A stretch of DNA of 10,067 nucleotides from Acidobacteriota bacterium (GCA_003157675.1 PMKG01000418.1:6670-16736); one strand, 5' to 3'. Positions 1 to 6,328 are shown, numbered from the stretch's first letter. Program-made: numbers and translations. The notes: a model not told the origin generated them from the letters alone.

Positions 1-909
1 GGGGTCGGCCACCTCGGCCGGCATCACGCCCGCATCCTGTCCGCCCTGCCCGGCGCGACGCTCGTCGGCGTCGTCGACGTCAAGCCGGACCGGGCCGCGG
101 AAGTCGCGTCCGCGTTCGGTTCGCGACCCTTCACCCGCCTCGACGACGTGATCGGCGAGGTGGACGCGGTGTCGATCGCCGTGCCCACCGCGGCGCATCT
201 CGCGACGGCGCTGCCGTTTCTCGAGCGGGGCATCCCGGTGCTCGTCGAGAAGCCGCTGGCGCGATCGGTCGAGGACGCCGACCGCCTGATCGCGGCGGCC
301 GAGGCGCGCGGCACCGTGCTGGCCGTCGGCCACACGGAGCGATTCAATCCGGCGGTGGCGGCCGCATCGAGCCACCTGCGCGATCCCCGGTTCATCGAGG
401 TCCACCGGCTTGGCACCCTCCCCGAGCGCAGCCTCGACATCGATGTCGTCTTCGACCTGATGATCCACGACCTCGACATCGTCCTGTCGCTCGTGCACGC
501 GGAGGTGGCGTCGGTCGAGGCGGTGGGCGTCCCGGTGCTGACCGGGCGCGTCGATATCGCCAACGCCCGGCTGCGGTTCGGGAACGGATGCATCGCCAAC
601 GTGACGGCAAGTCGGATCAGCCGCGAGCGCGTGAGAAAGATCCGGTTCTTCGAGCCCGATGCCTACGTCTCGATCGACTACGCGGCGCAGGAGGTCGAGA
701 TGTACCGGCTGGTCCGCGGCGCCGGCGACCAGCCAAGGATCGAGGGCGGCCGGCTCGAGGTCGTCCGCGAAGAGCCGCTGGTGCGCGAGCTGACGGACTT
801 CCTCGGGGCCGTGCGGGATGGGCGTCCTCCGCTCGTCACCGGTCAGGACGGCCGGCGCGCGCTGGCGCTGGCCGAACGCATCGCGAGCCGCATGGTGGAC
901 GGAGCGTGA
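1..909 (+). CDS. Gfo/Idh/MocA family NAD(P)-dependent oxidoreductase, 5'-truncated; GnnA-like candidate
   Basis: The reading frame is open from the first base, so the true start lies upstream; 302 residues are visible and probably only about 10-15 are missing. The visible protein begins inside the Rossmann dinucleotide loop (GVGHLGRHHA, visible residues 1-10). The family EKP motif follows at 83-85 with the catalytic-type Lys84, then GHTERFNPAV at 110-119, and FDLMIHDLDIV at 151-161 with the Asp/His pair expected in the C-terminal substrate domain. The family oxidises or reduces sugar hydroxyl/keto groups with NAD(P). The ERFNPAV and DLMIHDLD segments resemble GnnA, which oxidises the 3-OH of UDP-GlcNAc before GnnB transaminates it, giving amide-linked lipid A. 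That specific role is an inference, since no lpxA or gnnB is visible here. The stop overlaps a possible GTG start of the next gene (GTGA), so the two are probably cotranscribed. Family assignment is firm; the substrate is not. Confidence 0.9.
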   Translation, partial: GVGHLGRHHARILSALPGATLVGVVDVKPDRAAEVASAFGSRPFTRLDDVIGEVDAVSIAVPTAAHLATALPFLERGIPVLVEKPLARSVEDADRLIAAAEARGTVLAVGHTERFNPAVAAASSHLRDPRFIEVHRLGTLPERSLDIDVVFDLMIHDLDIVLSLVHAEVASVEAVGVPVLTGRVDIANARLRFGNGCIANVTASRISRERVRKIRFFEPDAYVSIDYAAQEVEMYRLVRGAGDQPRIEGGRLEVVREEPLVRELTDFLGAVRDGRPPLVTGQDGRRALALAERIASRMVDGA

Positions 910-914
910 CGGCG

Positions 915-1622
915 ATGGCGATCGACAAGCGCCCTGCACGCGTCGCCGCGATGTTCGACGCCATCGCCGCCCGGTACGACCTGCTGAATCACCTGCTGAG
1001 CGCCGGCCTCGACCGCCGCTGGCGGACCCTGGCGATCCGGTCGCTCCGGCTCACCGGGCGCGAGCGGGTGGTGGACGTGTGCACGGGTACCGGTGACGTC
1101 GCGCTGGCCGCGATCGAGGCTCGTCCCGGGGCCTCGCGCGTCGTCGGCATCGACTTCTCTGCCGAGATGCTGCGCCTCGGCGGGGCGAAGGTGCGGGCGC
1201 GCGGCGAGGGCGGCCGGATCCTCCTCGCGCGCGGTGACGCCACCCGCCTGCCGCTGCCCTCGGCATCGATGGACGCGGCCACGGTGGCTTTCGGCATCCG
1301 CAACGTCGAGCAGCCCGAGAGGGGACTGGCCGAGATGCACCGGGTGCTCCGTCCGGGAGGGCGGCTGGCGATTCTCGAGTTCTCCATCCCGGGGTCCCGG
1401 CTCGTGCGTGCCGTGTATTTGCCGTACTTCCGGCACGTGCTGCCGCGGATCGGCGGCCTCGTGTCCGGGCATGGCTCGGCTTACACGTACCTGCCGGCGT
1501 CGGTCGGCAGCTTCATCGCGCCGGAGGTGATGCTCGACTTTCTCCGCGCGTGCGGTTTCCGGCAGCCCTCGGCACGACCGCTGTCATGGGGCATCGTCAT
1601 GCTCTACACGGCTGAGAAATGA
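915..1622 (+). CDS. menG: Demethylmenaquinone/ubiquinone C-methyltransferase (UbiE/MenG)
   Basis: A SAM-dependent methyltransferase of 235 residues, normal for the family, which carries out the C-methylation step of menaquinone (and in some bacteria ubiquinone) synthesis at the inner face of the membrane. Near the N-terminus it has MFDAIAARYDLLNHLLSAG (residues 13-31), typical of UbiE. The SAM-binding motif I VVDVCTGTGD is at 52-61, the acidic ribose-binding Asp80 is in GIDFS, GDA is at 108-110, and the UbiE signature FGIRN is at 126-130, followed by RVLRPGGRLAILEFS. The C-terminus YLPASVGSFI...GIVMLYTAEK is also characteristic. I chose ATG 915 because GGAG at 901-904 is 10 bases away. A GTG at 906, overlapping the previous stop, is in frame but only 1 base from that GGAG. 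Menaquinone is likelier than ubiquinone if the host is an acidobacterium; the window contains no other quinone gene to decide. Confidence 0.95.
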   Translation: MAIDKRPARVAAMFDAIAARYDLLNHLLSAGLDRRWRTLAIRSLRLTGRERVVDVCTGTGDVALAAIEARPGASRVVGIDFSAEMLRLGGAKVRARGEGGRILLARGDATRLPLPSASMDAATVAFGIRNVEQPERGLAEMHRVLRPGGRLAILEFSIPGSRLVRAVYLPYFRHVLPRIGGLVSGHGSAYTYLPASVGSFIAPEVMLDFLRACGFRQPSARPLSWGIVMLYTAEK

Positions 1623-1665
1623 GGGAATTCGGCCTGCGGGCGGCCAAAGCAGAGCGGGTGGCGTC

Positions 1666-1671
1666 TATAAT
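1666..1671 (+). promoter_or_regulatory. Possible -10 element, perfect TATAAT, upstream of the TonB-like gene
   Basis: A perfect TATAAT stands out in a GC-rich gap, 75 bases before the TonB-like ATG. The position where a -35 would lie (1643-1648, GCCAAA) matches TTGACA poorly, and no TG extension precedes the hexamer. It may be a secondary promoter giving a longer 5' leader than the nearer element at 1725-1733. A 4-base inverted repeat (CCGC-CTCG-GCGG, 1697-1708) lies between the two. Confidence 0.4.
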
Positions 1672-1724
1672 GGGGAAAGGTCCTGCCAGCGCCTGCCCGC
1701 CTCGGCGGTCCTTCGACGCCAGAG

Positions 1725-1733
1725 TGTTATAGT
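1725..1733 (+). promoter_or_regulatory. Extended -10 promoter (TGT-TATAGT) of the TonB-like gene
   Basis: TGTTATAGT fits the extended -10 form TGN-TATAAT with one mismatch and would need no good -35. A TTCGAC at 1712-1717 is too close (10 bases) to serve as -35. Transcription would start near 1739-1741, only about 5-7 bases before the ATG at 1746, so the message would be almost leaderless. This agrees with the absence of a Shine-Dalgarno sequence there. The start of transcription has not been measured. Confidence 0.5.
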
Positions 1734-1745
1734 TTCGTACCCCAG

Positions 1746-2711
1746 ATGTTCTTCGATTTTTACGACGATCGCCCAGATTACGAGGCGCTGACCCGTGAGT
1801 ACGTGCGGCTGGAGGATCTCCTCCACCTCATCATCGCGGTGTCGGCGGCCTTCTTCCTGGATATCGTCGCTGTCATCGTGATGATCTACCTCGCGTCGCT
1901 GCCGCCGAGCGACGCGGCCAAGAAGGCGGCGATGATGGCGGCGCAGCGCGAACCGAACCCGCGCTTCGTGTTCATGTCGCCGGCCGTCGACCGCCAGTCC
2001 AAGACCGCGTCGCCCCGCGCGTCGGCGTCGGATGCCAACCGCAGAGCGGCGGCGCGGGAACGCTCGCCGAACCCGACCAACGACATGCCGTTCTCGCGCG
2101 GGAACACGTCGGAGATGGTGGAACAGCGGTCGCTCGTGGCGCCGCCGCAGATCGCCAGGACCCAGCCGGGCCAGGACTCGTCCCAGCAGCGTGGCCAGAA
2201 CGGCGACAACGGGCAGAACGGGTCGCCGCTGACGGGGCTGACCGGTCTGCCGCTCGGCGCGCCGCGCGACGGCAGTCCCGGCGCGATGGGGGCTCAGGGC
2301 CCGCTGTCGGCGGCCGTCGCCAACCCGTTCCGCTACGCGCCGGGCGACGTGTTCAACAATCCGGGCGGGGCGGGGGGCGAGCCGCAGGCCGACATCCAGT
2401 TCGATTCGAGGGGCGTCGAGTTCGGGCCGTGGCTGCGCCGGTTCATCGCCCAGGTCAAGCGCAACTGGCTGATCCCGATGGCCGCCATGACGATGAAGGG
2501 CCACGTCGTCGTGACGTTCGTCGTCCACAAGGACGGCAGCATCACCGAGATCGACGTGGCCGGGCCGTGCCCGGTCCAGGCGTTCAACCGCGCCGCGCAG
2601 GGCGCGCTCATCTCCTCGAACCCGACGCAGCCGCTGCCGGCCGAGTACCCGGTTGAGCGCTGCCCCTTCACGATCACGTTCTACTACAACGAGACGCCGC
2701 CGTATCGCTGA
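1746..2711 (+). CDS. TonB-family energy transducer with C-terminal TonB/TolA-like domain
   Basis: A 321-residue inner-membrane protein, probably passing the force of the proton gradient to outer-membrane receptors. It starts with about 25 cytoplasmic, acidic residues, followed by one hydrophobic helix (LLHLIIAVSAAFFLDIVAVIVMIYLA, about residues 25-50). Next comes a long Pro/Gln/Asn/Gly-rich periplasmic linker (about 53-215). The C-terminal domain (about 223-321) has the TonB_C pattern: WLRRFIAQVKRNWLIP, then VVVTFVVHKDGSITEI, then a C-terminal strand ending FTITFYYNETPPYR. The only cysteines, Cys275 and Cys306, both lie in this domain and could form a disulfide. No exbB/exbD or receptor gene is nearby, so the partner is unknown. 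It could instead play a TolA-like role. ATG 1746 has no Shine-Dalgarno sequence but directly follows a promoter-like element. The family call is good; naming it tonB would overstate it. Confidence 0.82.
   Translation: MFFDFYDDRPDYEALTREYVRLEDLLHLIIAVSAAFFLDIVAVIVMIYLASLPPSDAAKKAAMMAAQREPNPRFVFMSPAVDRQSKTASPRASASDANRRAAARERSPNPTNDMPFSRGNTSEMVEQRSLVAPPQIARTQPGQDSSQQRGQNGDNGQNGSPLTGLTGLPLGAPRDGSPGAMGAQGPLSAAVANPFRYAPGDVFNNPGGAGGEPQADIQFDSRGVEFGPWLRRFIAQVKRNWLIPMAAMTMKGHVVVTFVVHKDGSITEIDVAGPCPVQAFNRAAQGALISSNPTQPLPAEYPVERCPFTITFYYNETPPYR
2196..2222 (+). repeat. Imperfect 9-base tandem repeat, three units, inside the TonB-like linker
   Basis: Three in-frame units (CAGAACGGC, GACAACGGG, CAGAACGGG) encode QNG-DNG-QNG at residues 151-159. 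This is a flexible, low-complexity part of the periplasmic linker, where changes in unit number would alter linker length without breaking the frame. Confidence 0.7.
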
Positions 2712-2730
2712 CGGGTCTGCGTCCCCTGCG

Positions 2731-2751
2731 CCTTGAGCCCTGAGCCTTGAC
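2731..2751 (+). repeat. Imperfect heptamer tandem repeat, three units
   Basis: CCTTGAG, CCCTGAG and CCTTGAC lie head to tail in the 43-base gap between the TonB-like stop and the small ORF at 2755. Two units carry TTGA-type cores and the middle one differs by one base. The role is unknown. It is not a recognisable terminator (no hairpin) and gives no Shine-Dalgarno sequence to the ORF that follows. Confidence 0.6.
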
Positions 2752-2754
2752 CCT

Positions 2755-2838
2755 ATGACGCGCACCGAGCAGGGCGGCCTGCTGGCTCTCGCTTCGCTCG
2801 TCGTTCTCTACGTGATCGGCCGCCTGTTCTTCCGCTGA
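2755..2838 (+). CDS. Putative 27-residue single-pass membrane miniprotein
   Basis: ATG 2755 opens a 27-codon frame ending in TGA at 2836-2838, only 4 bases before the GTG of miaA. The product starts MTRTEQGG, then has a continuous hydrophobic run (LLALASLVVLYVIG, residues 9-22) and ends RLFFR. The length, polar N-terminus and Arg-bounded C-terminus suit one short transmembrane helix. An in-frame stop upstream (2734-2736) rules out a longer form from an earlier ATG, and no Shine-Dalgarno sequence is visible. It may be a real small membrane protein, or a leader ORF whose translation feeds ribosomes into miaA. A chance ORF is also possible. I do not recognise a family, and the location is the main reason to take it seriously. 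Confidence 0.45.
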   Translation: MTRTEQGGLLALASLVVLYVIGRLFFR

Positions 2839-2842
2839 CCTT

Positions 2843-3811
2843 GTGACGCATCCGCCCCGACCTCTCATCGCCGTGCTCGGTCCGACGGCGAGCGGCAAGA
2901 GTGCCCTCGCCATCGCGCTCGCCGAGCGCTACGGCGGCGAGATCATCAGCTGCGATTCGGCGGCGGTCTACCGCCGGTTCGACATCGGGACCGACAAGAT
3001 CGCGCCCGCCGACCGGCGCGGGATTCCGCACCACCTCATCGACGTCGTTGACCCGACCGACGACTACACGGCCGCCCGCTTCGGCCGCGACGCCGCGGCG
3101 GCCGTCGGAGAGATCCTGACGAGGGGCCGGCAGCCGGTGCTCGTCGGGGGGACCGGGTTCTACTTCCGCGCGCTGACGCGCGGGCTGTTTCCCGGTCCGG
3201 CGCGGGACCAGGCGCTGCGCGATCGGCTCGGCCAGGTCGCCGCCCGCCGGGGCGCCCCCTTCCTGCACCGCATGGTCGCGCGTGTGGACCCGGCGTCGGC
3301 CGCCCGCATCCAGCCGCGCGATCTCGTCAGGCTGGTTCGCGCGCTCGAGGTGTACTTCCTCACCGGCACGCCGCTCACCGACCATTTCGCGGCCACCGTC
3401 TCGCCCCTGCCGGGGATGCGGACCATCGGTCTGCTGGTCGACGTGCCGGCGCCGGTCCTGAACGAGCGCATCGCCCGGCGGGTGGAGGAGCAGTTCCGGC
3501 GTGGCCTGATCGACGAGGTGCGGGCGCTCGTCGCGGCCGGCGTGCCGGTGACCGCTCGGCCGTTCGGCAGCCTCGGCTACCGCCAGGCGCTCGATCACCT
3601 GCGCGGCCTTCGCGACGAGGCGGAGACGCGCGATCTCATCGTCCGCGAGACACGCCACTACGCTCGGCGTCAGTTGATCTGGTTCCGCAAAGAGCCTAAC
3701 CTAAACACCATACCCGGTCCGGGCGAGCGGCAGGCGGCGCTCGAGAGCGCGGCGCGAGTCGTCGACCGAGCTCTCGGCGCGTCCGGCGCCCGCGGCGAGG
3801 AGAACGCGTGA
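2843..3811 (+). CDS. miaA: tRNA dimethylallyltransferase MiaA
   Basis: A 322-residue enzyme that moves the dimethylallyl group of DMAPP to N6 of A37 in tRNAs reading UNN codons, steadying codon-anticodon pairing. It has the P-loop GPTASGKS at residues 13-20 and DSAAVYRRFDIGTDK at 38-52 (the family pattern DSxxVYRxxDIGTxK). GGTGFYFRAL is at 102-111, a D-x2-R-x2-RALEV segment at about 160-170, GSLGYRQ at 242-248 and RHYARRQLIWFRKE at 271-284. Length and motif order are normal. The start is GTG 2843; no better upstream start or Shine-Dalgarno sequence is visible, so translation may depend on coupling to the small ORF that ends 4 bases earlier. The stop overlaps the hfq start region, and miaA-hfq adjacency is known from many bacteria. 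No miaB, which would finish the modification, lies in this window. Confidence 0.97.
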   Translation: MTHPPRPLIAVLGPTASGKSALAIALAERYGGEIISCDSAAVYRRFDIGTDKIAPADRRGIPHHLIDVVDPTDDYTAARFGRDAAAAVGEILTRGRQPVLVGGTGFYFRALTRGLFPGPARDQALRDRLGQVAARRGAPFLHRMVARVDPASAARIQPRDLVRLVRALEVYFLTGTPLTDHFAATVSPLPGMRTIGLLVDVPAPVLNERIARRVEEQFRRGLIDEVRALVAAGVPVTARPFGSLGYRQALDHLRGLRDEAETRDLIVRETRHYARRQLIWFRKEPNLNTIPGPGERQAALESAARVVDRALGASGARGEENA

Positions 3812-4074
3812 TGCCATCATCTTCAGACACGAAGCCGGCGGTGACGACGCCGAACATCCAGGATGCGTTTCTCAACCACGCGCGTCGCGACCGCTCGGCC
3901 GTCCGCTTCCGCCTGATCGACGGCTCCGAGTTCGAGGGGCGCATCAAGAACTTCGACCGCTTCGCGGTCATCGTGGAACGTGACGGCACCGACCAGCTGA
4001 TCTTCAAGCACGCGATTGCGACCATCACGGCGGCGCGCGCGGTGACCAGCTACTACAACCACCCAGCCCAGTGA
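3811..4074 (+). CDS. hfq: RNA chaperone Hfq
   Basis: An 87-residue Sm-like protein expected to form a hexameric ring that pairs small RNAs with mRNAs. The N-terminal helix has NIQDAFLNHARRDR (residues 15-28), keeping the proximal Gln17 and Asn22 and rim arginines Arg25, Arg26 and Arg28. Sm1 follows (LIDGSEFEGRIKNFDRFAVIVE, 35-56), then Sm2 with FKHAIATI (65-72), matching the YKHAIS signature. It ends soon after the core, without the long tail seen in E. coli. Several distal-face positions differ from E. coli (Tyr25 corresponds to Arg34, Ile30 to Ser39, Gln33 to Glu42), so A-rich RNA binding may be altered. ATG 3811 was chosen because GAGGAG at 3797-3802 is 8 bases away; GTG 3808 is in frame but closer. 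The ATG overlaps the miaA stop, and the hfq stop overlaps the deoB start. Confidence 0.95.
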   Translation: MPSSSDTKPAVTTPNIQDAFLNHARRDRSAVRFRLIDGSEFEGRIKNFDRFAVIVERDGTDQLIFKHAIATITAARAVTSYYNHPAQ

Positions 4075-5249
4075 CCACGGCGACCTTCTCGCGCGTCATC
4101 GTCATCGTGCTCGACAGCGTCGGCGTCGGCGAGATGCCCGACGCGGCGGCGTACGGCGACCAGGGCAGCAACACGCTCGGGAACATCGCCCGCCGGGCGA
4201 GGCTCGAGATCCCGGCGCTGCGCGGCCTCGGGCTCTCACGCATCGTCGACTTGCCGGGCGCGCCGCCGGTCGCGGACCCGGCCGCGGCCTTCGGCCGGAT
4301 GGCCGAGCGGTCGCCTGGGAAGGACTCGGTCACCGGCCACTGGGAGCTGATGGGTCTCACCATGGACCGCCCGTTCCCGGTGTACCCGCACGGCTTTCCC
4401 GACGAGATCATTCGCGAGTTCGAGCGCCGGATCGGCCGCCCGTCGATCGGGAACCTCGTCGCGTCGGGCACGGTCATCATCGAGCAGCTCGGCGCCGAGC
4501 ACATGCGCACCGGCTCGCCGATCGTCTACACGTCGGCCGACAGCGTCTTCCAGATCGCGGCGCACGAGGAGATCATCCCGGTCCCCGAGCTGTACCGCGA
4601 GTGCGAGATCGCCTACGACATCATGGTCAGGGGCCGGGGGCTCGGCCGCATCATCGCCCGGCCGTTCGTTGGCCGGCCCGGGTCGTTCCACCGGACGTCC
4701 AACCGGCACGACTACGCGATGCCGCCGATCGGCGAAACGCTGCTCGATCGCCTGACCGCGGCGGGCGTCGCCACCTTCGCGATCGGCAAGATCGTGGATC
4801 TGTTCGCCGGCCAGGGCGTCGCGGCCTCGGTGCACACCGTGTCCGACGACGACGGCATGAACCAGGTCGAACGGGCGCTGGCTGAGCGGTCCGGCGGCCT
4901 GATCTTCGCCAACCTCGTGGATTTCGACACCGTGTACGGCCACCGGAACAACGTCGAGGGCTACGCGCTGAACCTCGAGCGGTTCGACGCGCGGCTCTCG
5001 GAACTGCTCCCGGGCCTTCGACCGGACGACCTCCTGGTGCTGACCGCCGATCACGGCAACGACCCGACGACGCCCAGTACCGACCATTCGCGCGAATACG
5101 TGCCGCTGCTCGTCTGCGGCGCGCGGGTGAGGGCCGGCGTCGACCTCGGCACGCGGTCGACGTTCGCCGATCTCGGCCAGACGCTGGCCGAGGTGTTCGG
5201 CGTGGGCCCGCTCGCGCACGGGACGAGCTTCCTGGCCGAGATTGCCTGA
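4071..5249 (+). CDS. deoB: Phosphopentomutase DeoB
   Basis: A 392-residue alkaline-phosphatase-superfamily enzyme that interconverts (deoxy)ribose 1-phosphate and 5-phosphate, linking nucleoside breakdown to the pentose phosphate pathway in the cytosol. All metal and phosphorylation motifs are present: Asp15 in DSVGVGEMPDA; Thr88 in GKDSVTGHWE, the residue phosphorylated in the Bacillus cereus enzyme (Thr85 there); Asp286 and His291 in FDTVYGHRNN; Asp327 and His328 in TADHGND; and His339 in STDHSREYVP. Length is normal for the family. It starts at GTG 4071, overlapping the hfq stop by 4 bases (GTGA), which suggests translational coupling. The next gene also belongs to nucleotide metabolism. 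Having deoB directly behind hfq is less usual than the miaA-hfq pair itself. Confidence 0.97.
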   Translation: MTTATFSRVIVIVLDSVGVGEMPDAAAYGDQGSNTLGNIARRARLEIPALRGLGLSRIVDLPGAPPVADPAAAFGRMAERSPGKDSVTGHWELMGLTMDRPFPVYPHGFPDEIIREFERRIGRPSIGNLVASGTVIIEQLGAEHMRTGSPIVYTSADSVFQIAAHEEIIPVPELYRECEIAYDIMVRGRGLGRIIARPFVGRPGSFHRTSNRHDYAMPPIGETLLDRLTAAGVATFAIGKIVDLFAGQGVAASVHTVSDDDGMNQVERALAERSGGLIFANLVDFDTVYGHRNNVEGYALNLERFDARLSELLPGLRPDDLLVLTADHGNDPTTPSTDHSREYVPLLVCGARVRAGVDLGTRSTFADLGQTLAEVFGVGPLAHGTSFLAEIA

Positions 5250-5258
5250 GGCTGCCCG

Positions 5259-6308
5259 ATGACGATCCGCGAAGAGCTCGAAGCACGCGAGCGGCAATTC
5301 CTCGCCCCCCAGGCCGCGCTGAGCGCCGCGACGCGTGGACGCGTGAGGCCCGAGCCCGAGGACGACATGCGGCCGGCCTTCCAGCATGACCGCGACCGGA
5401 TCATCCACTGCAAGGCCTTTCGCCGCCTCAAGCACAAGACGCAGGTCTTCTTCTCGCCCGAGGGAGACCACTACCGCACGCGCCTCACCCACACGCTCGA
5501 GGTCTCCCAGATCGCGCGGACGATCGCCAAGTCGCTCCACCTGAACGAGGACCTGACCGAGGCGATTGCCCTCGGCCACGACCTCGGGCACACGCCGTTC
5601 GGCCACTGGGGCGAGCGCGTCCTGAACGACCTCATGCCCGGCGGCTTCGCGCACACGGCCCAGAGCATCCGCGTGGTCGACCTGCTGGAGCGCGACGGCC
5701 AGGGCCTCAATCTCACGTGGGAAGTGCGCAACGGCATCGCCCATCACTCGAAGGGCAAGTCGGGCTCGCCGACCGGCGACGACCTGGCCGCGACGCTCGA
5801 AGGGCAGTCGATCCGTGTGTCGGACCTGGTCGCCTACGTCAACCACGACACCGACGACGCGATTCGGGCCGGGCTGCTGGTCGAGGAATCTCTGCCGGCC
5901 TCGGCCGTGGAGCGGCTCGGCCGGTCGCCGTCCGAGCGGATCGGCCGGATGGTGCACGACGTCGTCCTGACCACGCGCCAGGCGGGCCTCGACCGGATCC
6001 GGATGAGCGACGAGGTGCTCTCGGCCACCCTCGAGCTGCGCGCGTTCCTGTTCGGCGCGGTGTACGAAAAGGGAGTCTCGGCGTCCGAATTCAAGAAGGC
6101 GACCGACATCCTGGGCCTGCTCTGGCAGAAGGTCCACGACCGCCCAGGCGAGTTCCTGGAACGGCGGACGATCGAGCGCGATGGCATCGACGCGGCGGCG
6201 CGAGACTTCCTGGCCGGGATGACGGATCGGTACGCGGTGGGCCTGTTCGAGCGGCTGTTCATCCCCCGGCCGTGGGTGGTGGCGGCCGGGGCCTGGCAGC
6301 GCGACTGA
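5259..6308 (+). CDS. dgt: dGTP triphosphohydrolase-like HD-domain protein
   Basis: A 349-residue metal-dependent phosphohydrolase of the dGTPase-like group, which splits dNTPs into deoxynucleoside and triphosphate and so tunes dNTP pools. The N-terminal signature HDRDRIIHCKAFRRLKHKTQVF spans about residues 43-64. The metal site of the HD fold is visible as His78 (RLTHTLEVSQIAR), His107-Asp108 (ALGHDLGHTPFGHWGE) and Asp197 (YVNHDTDDAIRAG). Its length fits the shorter subgroup, which often prefers substrates other than dGTP or needs a dNTP activator, so dGTP specificity is not certain. ATG 5259 has GAGG at 5248-5251, 7 bases upstream and overlapping the deoB stop. Together with deoB it forms a small nucleotide-metabolism pair within a longer transcript. 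Confidence 0.93.
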   Translation: MTIREELEARERQFLAPQAALSAATRGRVRPEPEDDMRPAFQHDRDRIIHCKAFRRLKHKTQVFFSPEGDHYRTRLTHTLEVSQIARTIAKSLHLNEDLTEAIALGHDLGHTPFGHWGERVLNDLMPGGFAHTAQSIRVVDLLERDGQGLNLTWEVRNGIAHHSKGKSGSPTGDDLAATLEGQSIRVSDLVAYVNHDTDDAIRAGLLVEESLPASAVERLGRSPSERIGRMVHDVVLTTRQAGLDRIRMSDEVLSATLELRAFLFGAVYEKGVSASEFKKATDILGLLWQKVHDRPGEFLERRTIERDGIDAAARDFLAGMTDRYAVGLFERLFIPRPWVVAAGAWQRD

Positions 6309-6319
6309 TCCCACGTCCG

Positions 6320-6328
6320 TGCTATGAT
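6320..6328 (+). promoter_or_regulatory. Extended -10 promoter (TGC-TATGAT) upstream of yceD
   Basis: TGCTATGAT matches the extended -10 form with one mismatch in the hexamer and lies in the 55-base gap after the dgt stop. No convincing -35 is found at the expected distance. Transcription would start near 6335, leaving a leader of about 30 bases that contains GGAAG (6347-6351). It probably begins the yceD-rpmF-fatty acid operon, although no terminator separates it from dgt. Confidence 0.5.

Noticed and set aside
588..914. Possible N-terminal extension of menG reaching back into the oxidoreductase gene
   Set aside because: UbiE proteins start close to the MFDAIAARYD segment, and the extension is an Arg-rich out-of-frame reading of the upstream gene.
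1631..1645. Possible terminator hairpin after menG (GGCC with a 7-base loop)
   Set aside because: The stem is only 4 base pairs and no T-run follows, so it does not support a terminator.
1712..1733. TTCGAC with TATAGT as a -35/-10 pair
   Set aside because: The spacing is only 10 bases, far below the 16-18 needed; the -10 is better read as an extended -10 element.
1665..2765. A 366-codon open frame on the - strand opposite the TonB-like gene
   Set aside because: It is Arg/Ala/His-rich and without family motifs, while the + strand frame has a clear membrane helix and TonB_C domain.
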